From NCBI GenBank assembly GCA_011682715.1, contig JAACEC010000065.1, positions 1-5,773 of the forward strand: a DNA stretch of 5,773 bases. Direction: 5' to 3'. The position numbers and the translations under genes were made by a program. This document shows, piece after piece, positions 1-5,110 of the stretch; within the stretch, counting starts at the first letter, position 1, and every line of letters starts with the position of its first letter. The stretch is from Pseudomonadota bacterium. GTDB lineage: Bacteria; Hydrothermota; 32-111; QNBC01. The notes under the pieces were generated by a model. It did no database searches. It had not been told where the DNA came from and saw only the letters and a program-made list of their open reading frames with translations.

Positions 1-347
1 ACCTTTTCCCAGAAATAGGATAAAAACGGAATGAATATCACAAATAAGCCGGTAATAAATGCCGTATTTGCCACTTTTGTATATTTCAACGATACCGTTT
101 GCAGGATAAAACCCAAAAAGAGAAATATACCGATAAATGTCCCCGATAAAATGCTACCCTTTGTCAGATTTTTTTTCTTTATTCCGAAAATAAACAATGC
201 TGCAATTATAGCTATGAGAAATCGTAATGACACAAAAAGATATTCAGAGCAGTAATTAATACCAACTTTAACGAATGCAAAAGAGGAACCCCAGATAGCC
301 ACCGTGAGTATTATGTAAAAATATGCTCTCAGTTTTTTCTCTTTCAT
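1..347 (-). CDS. EamA/DMT-family transporter, N-terminal part (truncated by window edge)
   Basis: This reverse-strand reading frame is open from an ATG at 347 down to position 1, giving 115 codons of N-terminal sequence with the C-terminus outside the window. The protein starts MKEKKLRAYF and has four hydrophobic segments, at about residues 10-28, 38-54, 68-84 and 93-111. It shows landmarks of the drug/metabolite transporter (EamA) family: the W-G-S-S motif at residues 19-22 in the first helix, S-L-R-F at 40-43 opening the second, and a fourth helix beginning A-N-T-A-F-I-T-G at 93-100. Family members are usually about 300 residues of two five-helix repeats, so roughly a third is visible. They are inner-membrane exporters or importers of small metabolites; the substrate cannot be read here. 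No Shine-Dalgarno precedes the ATG, and an in-frame TGA shortly upstream leaves only a TTG two codons earlier as an alternative start. The position 6 bases or so below a promoter -10 box supports the ATG. Confidence 0.9.
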   Translation of the reverse strand, partial: MKEKKLRAYFYIILTVAIWGSSFAFVKVGINYCSEYLFVSLRFLIAIIAALFIFGIKKKNLTKGSILSGTFIGIFLFLGFILQTVSLKYTKVANTAFITGLFVIFIPFLSYFWEK

Positions 348-354
348 AATCAAT

Positions 355-383
355 AATATATATCAAAAAAGTTATAATGTAAA
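355..383 (-). promoter_or_regulatory. Predicted sigma70-type promoter of the EamA-family gene (leftward)
   Basis: On the minus strand a TTTACA -35 box (383 to 378) is followed, after exactly 17 bp, by a TATATT -10 box (360 to 355). Each hexamer is one mismatch from the sigma70 consensus. Counting the last base of the -10 as -7 puts +1 at 348, one base before the ATG at 347, so the transcript would be leaderless or nearly so. This agrees with the lack of a Shine-Dalgarno. AT-rich DNA yields chance -10 boxes easily; the matched -35 with ideal spacing and the mirror-image rightward promoter raise confidence. Confidence 0.6.
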
Positions 384-402
384 TATTTTTATTCTATTTA
401 CA
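378..402. repeat. Perfect 8-bp inverted repeat in the divergent intergenic region
   Basis: TGTAAATA at 378-385 and its exact reverse complement TATTTACA at 395-402 are separated by 9 bp. Each arm contains the TTTACA -35 box of one of the two divergent promoters, so much of the symmetry is explained by back-to-back -35 elements. The two further matching bases in each arm (TA next to the box) are not required by that explanation. The repeat could also be the operator of a dimeric regulator that controls both promoters. No family of regulator can be assigned from it. Confidence 0.5.
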
Positions 403-425
403 ATCGTCTCAACTTTTATTATAAT
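397..425 (+). promoter_or_regulatory. Near-consensus sigma70-type promoter of the HD-GYP operon (rightward)
   Basis: TTTACA at 397-402 and TATAAT at 420-425 are separated by 17 bp. This matches 11 of 12 bases of the TTGACA/TATAAT consensus at ideal spacing. The predicted +1 is position 432, exactly the A of the ATG of the downstream gene. No Shine-Dalgarno lies upstream of that ATG, which fits a leaderless mRNA. The promoter should drive both the HD-GYP gene and the PlsY-like gene 3 nt behind it. Confidence 0.75.
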
Positions 426-431
426 CTTTAG

Positions 432-2021
432 ATGAAAAACGAACCAGAAGTTTTAAACAAGTTTTATAAGTATATTAACGGACTCGATTCATTGTACAAC
501 CTTTCTGAATCAGAATTTGAAGAATACAACGACAGGGTTATGGAATTCTTAGCAGCTTCGGTCTTCAATAGAACATCTTCTTATGAAAATGCTAATTCCC
601 TTGCATTTAAACTCAGTAATCTGGGAGATTCCTACACAGCTTATCTTTTTCTTAAAGCCGAGAGCAAAACAAGAAAGAAAAGATACGAGAAAATTTTTTA
701 TAAAGCAAGAGCCGTTGCAAATTTGCTTTTTACCGGTATACATCAAAAAGCTGAAATAATCCTACTAGAGCTTCTTAATGAAGTTGGTAATAGTCCGATA
801 GATATCGGGTTACAGTGCTATATACTCGTTATGTTAGGGCAAATTAATGCGATATTTAAAGAGGACTATATTACAGCCGAAAATTATTTAATAAAAGTAC
901 AAGAGCTTTATAAAAAAGCCCCCGAAGAAAATCCACCCGGGACAGACTCCATAAATCGGGAAAACCTTTTTAATATGTATTACAACTCTCTTTTTGAGAT
1001 TTACAACAGAGCATTAGGGAAAATCACAGGAACAGAGAGAAAACATTACATAGAGAAAATCGGATCTCTTAACGCTCTTCCGAAATCCGAAGATCAATAT
1101 TTTAAAGTTTTGTATGAACTAAACAAAATAGAGAATATGATTGCCATGGAAAATTTCGATTCGGCATTGGATAAATTGAAATGTTTCGATAAACAAACAG
1201 AAAATGACGCTTTCGAAAGATGGGTAAGACCATCAATTTTTAGGGATTATGCAAAGATCTATTCTAAACTCGGTAAAATTAAACTAATGTATAAATATGC
1301 GAGAATGTCTATAATGTCCTGTAAAATCTACGGAAATTCACTTGATGAGAACATATTAATTAACGATATAATAGATATGATTTTTGAACACGGGAAGAAA
1401 ACATTAACATGGCAAACAAATATAGAAAAAAATCCATTTATCGAGCAATTAATGCAACTTTTGAGGCTAAAGGATTGGTACACAAGTGCCGACCATTCGG
1501 CAAATGTTCGTAACATTGCCAGTAATATTAGCGAATATATGATTAAGAGGAGAAAAATTAAGATAGACAAGAAAACTCTCGATGAATTGAGATACGGAGC
1601 GTATCTTCATGATATAGGTAAATTATATATCCCCTGGTTTGAGCTCAATAAAATTACCCCCTTAACAAGAGAAGAATTTACACTTATAAAAAACCATACG
1701 GTATTCGGTAAACAAATTCTCGATAGGTTGGGTATGACCATGGTAAGTAATTATGCACTTGACCACCATGAAAGAGTTAATCGTAAAGGCTACCCATACA
1801 GAATTAAACCGAATATCTTAACAAACATTGTTGCCGCTTCCGATTACTTTGATGCAGCAACTTCCGAATCGAGAAAATATAAAGCACCTAAGACTTATAA
1901 TCAAGCTTGCAATGAATTGATGAAAGATATCGGGAAAGGATTCTATCCCGAAATAATAAATTCTCTATGTTCCATAGTGGAATCCGGTAAAGATCCTAAA
2001 GCAAATACTCTGGAGAAATAG
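432..2021 (+). CDS. HD-GYP domain protein with TPR-like N-terminal region; putative cyclic-di-GMP phosphodiesterase
   Basis: This is a 529-residue soluble protein with no signal peptide or membrane segment. The C-terminal third (about residues 340-515) is an HD-GYP-type domain. Visible motifs are D-H-S at 354-356, H-D-I-G-K at 393-397, N-H-T at 421-423, H-H-E at 445-447, G-Y-P at 453-455 and S-D-Y-F-D-A at 470-475. All metal-ligand histidines and aspartates expected of the family are therefore present. The classic H-H-E-x-x-D-G-x-G-Y-P signature reads N-R in place of D-G (450-451), and the segment after D474 carries one extra residue before the R-x-Y. Known HD-GYP enzymes hydrolyse cyclic-di-GMP (some cGAMP) in the cytoplasm. 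The N-terminal 330 residues are helical with weak TPR-like repeats (clearest at about 143-160 and 268-300) and probably sense or bind a partner. The start is fixed by an in-frame TAG directly before the ATG. It is first in a two-gene operon. Activity is likely but inferred. Confidence 0.88.
   Translation: MKNEPEVLNKFYKYINGLDSLYNLSESEFEEYNDRVMEFLAASVFNRTSSYENANSLAFKLSNLGDSYTAYLFLKAESKTRKKRYEKIFYKARAVANLLFTGIHQKAEIILLELLNEVGNSPIDIGLQCYILVMLGQINAIFKEDYITAENYLIKVQELYKKAPEENPPGTDSINRENLFNMYYNSLFEIYNRALGKITGTERKHYIEKIGSLNALPKSEDQYFKVLYELNKIENMIAMENFDSALDKLKCFDKQTENDAFERWVRPSIFRDYAKIYSKLGKIKLMYKYARMSIMSCKIYGNSLDENILINDIIDMIFEHGKKTLTWQTNIEKNPFIEQLMQLLRLKDWYTSADHSANVRNIASNISEYMIKRRKIKIDKKTLDELRYGAYLHDIGKLYIPWFELNKITPLTREEFTLIKNHTVFGKQILDRLGMTMVSNYALDHHERVNRKGYPYRIKPNILTNIVAASDYFDAATSESRKYKAPKTYNQACNELMKDIGKGFYPEIINSLCSIVESGKDPKANTLEK
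2012..2016 (+). promoter_or_regulatory. Ribosome binding site for the PlsY-like gene
   Basis: GGAGA lies inside the last codons of the HD-GYP gene, 8 nt before the ATG at 2025. It fixes that start and implies translation of the second gene from the same mRNA. It contrasts with the absence of any such site before the first gene of the operon. Confidence 0.75.
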
Positions 2022-2024
2022 ATA

Positions 2025-3215
2025 ATGTATCTGCTGCCTTTTGTTTTCTCCTATCTTATCGGAACAATTTCTCCCGGCTTTTTTATAACTAAATTTTACA
2101 AACACATTGATATCAGAAAATTCGGTGCAAGATATACGGGAGCGGCAAATGTCTATCGAATAGCCGGATTTTTGCCGGCAATTTTAACGGGATTTATCGA
2201 TTTTGCAAAAGGGGTTATAGCCATATCCTTATCGTTCCTGTTCTGGGATTACGTTACACCAAATCAATATAACAGTTATTTCCTGTTGGTCGCCGCTGTT
2301 CTTACCATCATCGGTCATATCTTTCCGTTTTACCTGAGTTTTAAAGGAGGACGGGGTGCCGCAACATCATACGGAGTTTTATTTGTTTCTCTCATTATGC
2401 TCGTTTACGCCGGATACCCATTGGCTCCCATACTTTGGCTTGTATTTTATACACTTATACTGTTTTTCATTTTACACTCATTCTCATTTTCAGGATTTAT
2501 GATCGATATTGCCGCCTTTATCATATTTACCCTTTTCTACCTCCAAACCGTTAGCTTTAAACAATCATTGATGGTGTCACCCAGAATTCTTTTCTACATA
2601 CTTCAACTGTCCCTCGGCGCGATAATACTATCTTCCGTTTACACTTATTCTAAAAGAAGATCGCTGGGCATTAAATTAAAAAATCACAACGATCCTTTAC
2701 TGAGGTACAGAATCGCCTTCTATTTTTATGCTTTATTAATCCCGTTTCTATCCTTCATACACGATAAAATTATATCTGTTCCAATACTCGGTGCATCAAT
2801 AATTGTTTTGATTTTCCTTTTAATTAAAAACGGAAATAATAAAAGAGTCATAGAATTTTTAAAAGCGGCTCTTTACTTTACACTGGCTCTGTTTATCCTC
2901 TGTCTCTTCTTAAAGAGTAAATATATCCTCGTAATTTCTCTTTCATTTTCCATCGGCTATATTCTGTCTGATTTGGTTAATCGGTATACAGGCATTACTT
3001 ATCTTTTCGGGAGAAAACGTTCTTTGGAGGCTGCGGTTGCATTCTTCGCATTCTTTCTTCTCACAGCAATTGCGATTAATGCGACACTTAATTTACCTAT
3101 GATAATCCTTGTTGCAGATTCACTAATATCGGCAATCCTCTTTTCTTTTTCGGAGCATCAATTTGAATTTCTTTTAGTCCCACTGCTACTTGCAATAACC
3201 GCTACATTTCTTTGA
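2025..3215 (+). CDS. Two-domain membrane protein: PlsY-like acyltransferase domain fused to a phytol/polyprenol-kinase-like domain
   Basis: This is a 396-residue, very hydrophobic protein with about 12 membrane segments. Residues 1-210 match PlsY (acyl-phosphate:glycerol-3-phosphate acyltransferase, DUF205): S-Y-L-I-G-T at 9-14, D-I-R at 29-31, I-D-F-A-K-G at 58-63, G-H-I-F-P at 97-101 and F-K-G-G-R-G at 106-111. PlsY is normally about 200 residues and makes lysophosphatidate in the inner membrane. Here motif 1, usually G-S-G-N-x-G-A-T-N, reads G-A-R-Y-T-G-A-A-N at 34-42. It thus lacks the serine known to be essential in characterised PlsY, and the third motif with its His, Asn and Glu is not recognisable near 200-215. 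Residues about 226-396 resemble the phytol/dolichol/polyprenol kinase family: G-R-K-R-S-L-E-A-A-V-A-F-F at 329-341 against the usual K-S-L-E-G-S-x-A-F-F, and L-L-V-P-L at 383-387 where D-N-L-x-x-P-L is typical. The kinase half is a weaker call. It starts 3 nt after the HD-GYP stop, and its 3' end overlaps the convergent ATPase gene by 14 nt. Real catalytic function is uncertain. Confidence 0.8.
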   Translation: MYLLPFVFSYLIGTISPGFFITKFYKHIDIRKFGARYTGAANVYRIAGFLPAILTGFIDFAKGVIAISLSFLFWDYVTPNQYNSYFLLVAAVLTIIGHIFPFYLSFKGGRGAATSYGVLFVSLIMLVYAGYPLAPILWLVFYTLILFFILHSFSFSGFMIDIAAFIIFTLFYLQTVSFKQSLMVSPRILFYILQLSLGAIILSSVYTYSKRRSLGIKLKNHNDPLLRYRIAFYFYALLIPFLSFIHDKIISVPILGASIIVLIFLLIKNGNNKRVIEFLKAALYFTLALFILCLFLKSKYILVISLSFSIGYILSDLVNRYTGITYLFGRKRSLEAAVAFFAFFLLTAIAINATLNLPMIILVADSLISAILFSFSEHQFEFLLVPLLLAITATFL

Positions 3216-3888
3216 TTATCTCTCTGTCTGTTATATTCCCGTCTTTTATATGTATGATTTTACTGGCTATTTCGGCTACTTCCCTTTGGTGAGTGATCAT
3301 GATAATCGTTTTTCCATTCTTGTGTAACTTATCAAACAGACTTAATATCTCAGCACCGGTTTTCGAATCGAGATTTCCCGTGGGCTCGTCGGCAATGATA
3401 ATCGCGGGATCTGTAACCAATGCCCTTGCAATGGCGACTCTTTGTCTTTCTCCTCCTGAAAGTTCATTAGGGTTATGATAAATCCTGTGTCCCAGTCCCA
3501 CCTTTTCCAATGCACTTATAGCTTTTTCTTTTCTATATTTTGTTTTTTCTCCTCTGTAAACGAGCGGCATTTCAACATTACTCAGGGCATTCATCCTCGG
3601 AATCAGATTAAAGGTTTGAAAAACAAATCCGATAAATTTATTTCTAATTTCAGCAAGTTCATCATCGTGAATTTTGCTGACATCTTTTTCATTGAGAAAA
3701 TACTCACCCGAATCCGGTTTATCGAGACATCCAATTATATGCATGAGTGTTGATTTACCCGACCCTGAAGGTCCCATAATCGATACAAATGCATTTTTAT
3801 GAATTTCAATGCTCACATCCCTTACCGCTTCGATTTTTACTTTCCCCATCCGATAACTTTTCTTTAAATGTTTGGCTATTATCAACAT
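3202..3888 (-). CDS. ABC exporter ATP-binding subunit, MacB/LolD type
   Basis: This complete 228-residue ATPase has every hallmark of an ABC nucleotide-binding domain. The Walker A motif G-P-S-G-S-G-K-S-T is at 39-47, the Q-loop glutamine at 91, the signature L-S-G-G-E-R-Q at 143-149, the Walker B with D-E at 163-168, the D-loop L-D at 173-174 and the switch histidine at 200. The stretch [14 protein letters not shown] after the Q-loop is typical of the MacB/LolD/FtsE-like group that powers FtsX-type permeases rather than importers. It acts on the cytoplasmic face of the inner membrane. It is last in the adaptor-permease-ATPase operon, starts 10 nt after the permease gene behind a strong AAGGAG, and its end overlaps the convergent PlsY-like gene by 14 nt. 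The substrate is unknown; macrolides, lipoproteins and peptides are all known cargo in this group. Confidence 0.95.
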   Translation of the reverse strand: MLIIAKHLKKSYRMGKVKIEAVRDVSIEIHKNAFVSIMGPSGSGKSTLMHIIGCLDKPDSGEYFLNEKDVSKIHDDELAEIRNKFIGFVFQTFNLIPRMNALSNVEMPLVYRGEKTKYRKEKAISALEKVGLGHRIYHNPNELSGGERQRVAIARALVTDPAIIIADEPTGNLDSKTGAEILSLFDKLHKNGKTIIMITHQREVAEIASKIIHIKDGNITDREIIKEM

Positions 3889-3894
3889 ATACCT

Positions 3895-3900
3895 CTCCTT
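3895..3900 (-). promoter_or_regulatory. Ribosome binding site for the ABC ATPase gene, overlapping the permease stop codon
   Basis: Reading on the minus strand, AAGGAG (3900 to 3895) sits 6 nt before the ATG at 3888. Its first two bases are the last two of the permease TAA stop (3901 to 3899). The overlap implies tight translational coupling of permease and ATPase, and it fixes the ATPase start. Confidence 0.85.
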
Positions 3901-5110
3901 ACTCGTACCTTAACGCCTCTACAGGATTCAAGTTAGCAGCTTTTCTTGCAGGCAATATACCAAAAACAATACCCAACCCGGCAGAAACGATAAAAGCCGT
4001 TAAGACACTCCATAGAGCTACAGCGAATGGTAGATGACTGACAATCGATATCATCTTCCCCAAGCCGATTCCGGCAAGGATTCCCACAAAACCTCCGATT
4101 ACGGATATTGTAATTGTTTCGATAAGGAACTGCCACAGAATATCCCGTTTTTTAGCCCCTATAGCCATTCTTATACCTATCTCTCTCGTACGTTCCGTAA
4201 CAGTTACATACATGATATTCATAATTCCAACGCCCCCTGTAAGTAGTGCAAGGGATGCTATACCAATCATAACAAGAAATGCAGCTCCGGTAAACTTTTT
4301 ATAAAAATTAAGCAACATATCTTGCGTCCCGAATGAAAAGTCATCCTCGGCCTTTTCGGGCGTTTTTCTCCTGACTCTGAGTACGCCCCTCATTTCGTCC
4401 ATCGCGAGCTCTTTATCTTCCGCCGAAACGACAATCATCAAATGTCTCCTTCTTCCTATAATCTTTTGCATTGTCGTATACGGTATATTCACTATGTTAT
4501 CCATATCGTTTCCCAAAAGATTCCCTCTTCCCTCCAATACTCCAATAACTTTAAATTTATACCCCCTGATATCTATCCGTCTCCCCAGGGCATTACCGGC
4601 GGGAAAGAATGTTTTTGCAATCGTTTTTCCGATAACACAAACGAATCGCCGTCGATCGACTTCCCCCTCCGTATAATTTCTACCTTCATCGACATACTGT
4701 CCGATGATATCCTGATAGTTCTGATTGACACCGCTTACATGTACAAGTTCTATTCTCTTTCCCTTGTATTTGACATCCGATGACGAATTTATTACAGGCG
4801 AAACAAAGGAAACATCGGGGCAATGCTTACTTATAGCAATTGCATCTTCAACTGTTAGCGGTTTACGCTTTATATATTTTCTATAATTCTTGGAGCTTGT
4901 TTGTATAAAGGGAAATTTTGAAACATAAATTACATTGGTTCCGAGAGTTGAAAACATGTTCTTTACCTTCAGATTTAATCCTTCGATTAAAGATACAACG
5001 GTAATTACGGTCATAACACCTATTATTATCCCCAATGTTGTAAGAAATGATCTTAACTTGTTGGAGCGAAGGTAAAAGATTGCACTTTTTATTCCTTCAA
5101 GAAAATCCAT
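3899..5110 (-). CDS. MacB-type ABC exporter permease (MacB_PCD plus FtsX domains)
   Basis: This complete 403-residue inner-membrane permease has the MacB topology. A short cytoplasmic amphipathic start (about 1-18, ending R-S-N-K-L-R-S-F) precedes the first membrane helix at about 21-44. A large periplasmic MacB_PCD-type domain spans about 45-270. Three C-terminal helices follow at about 272-300, 326-352 and 363-387. FtsX-domain signatures are T-E-R-T-R-E-I-G-I-R at 305-314 with A-I-G-A-K-K-R-D-I after it, and the C-terminal P-A-R-K-A-A-N-L-N-P-V-E-A-L-R-Y-E. In E. coli MacB the ATPase is fused to the N-terminus; here it is a separate downstream gene, a common arrangement. Members dimerise and drive a piston-like motion coupling cytoplasmic ATP hydrolysis to periplasmic export. 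The start codon directly abuts the adaptor stop (TAG then ATG) and has a GGAGG 8 nt upstream. Cargo is not predictable. Confidence 0.94.
   Translation of the reverse strand: MDFLEGIKSAIFYLRSNKLRSFLTTLGIIIGVMTVITVVSLIEGLNLKVKNMFSTLGTNVIYVSKFPFIQTSSKNYRKYIKRKPLTVEDAIAISKHCPDVSFVSPVINSSSDVKYKGKRIELVHVSGVNQNYQDIIGQYVDEGRNYTEGEVDRRRFVCVIGKTIAKTFFPAGNALGRRIDIRGYKFKVIGVLEGRGNLLGNDMDNIVNIPYTTMQKIIGRRRHLMIVVSAEDKELAMDEMRGVLRVRRKTPEKAEDDFSFGTQDMLLNFYKKFTGAAFLVMIGIASLALLTGGVGIMNIMYVTVTERTREIGIRMAIGAKKRDILWQFLIETITISVIGGFVGILAGIGLGKMISIVSHLPFAVALWSVLTAFIVSAGLGIVFGILPARKAANLNPVEALRYE

Noticed and set aside
31..255. A plus-strand open frame of 74 codons at the left edge
   Set aside because: It lies antisense to the EamA-family transporter, whose minus-strand reading is continuous through the same bases with recognisable family motifs. 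The plus-strand frame has no ribosome binding site or family resemblance.
371..376. TATAAC on the minus strand as an alternative -10 for the EamA-family gene
   Set aside because: No acceptable -35 lies 16-18 bp upstream; the nearest candidate, TTGTAA, gives a 21-bp spacer. The TTTACA-17-TATATT pair fits much better.
348..431. A riboswitch or structured leader in the divergent intergenic region
   Set aside because: The region is only 84 bp, and both predicted transcripts begin at or beside the start codons. No leader RNA remains to fold.
1328..1570. A minus-strand open frame of 80 codons with a hydrophobic stretch, inside the HD-GYP gene
   Set aside because: The hydrophobic run is the complement of a Lys/Ile-rich coding stretch. 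It is a shadow without a start signal.
3475..3753. A plus-strand open frame of 92 codons inside the ATPase gene
   Set aside because: It is antisense to the ABC signature and Q-loop region of an unmistakable ATPase. It has no SD and no recognisable product.
4442..4783. A plus-strand open frame of 113 codons, the longest one antisense to the exporter genes
   Set aside because: It is fully antisense to the permease's periplasmic domain. Its composition (Ser/Ile/Pro-rich, no domain) is what the complement of that gene would give.
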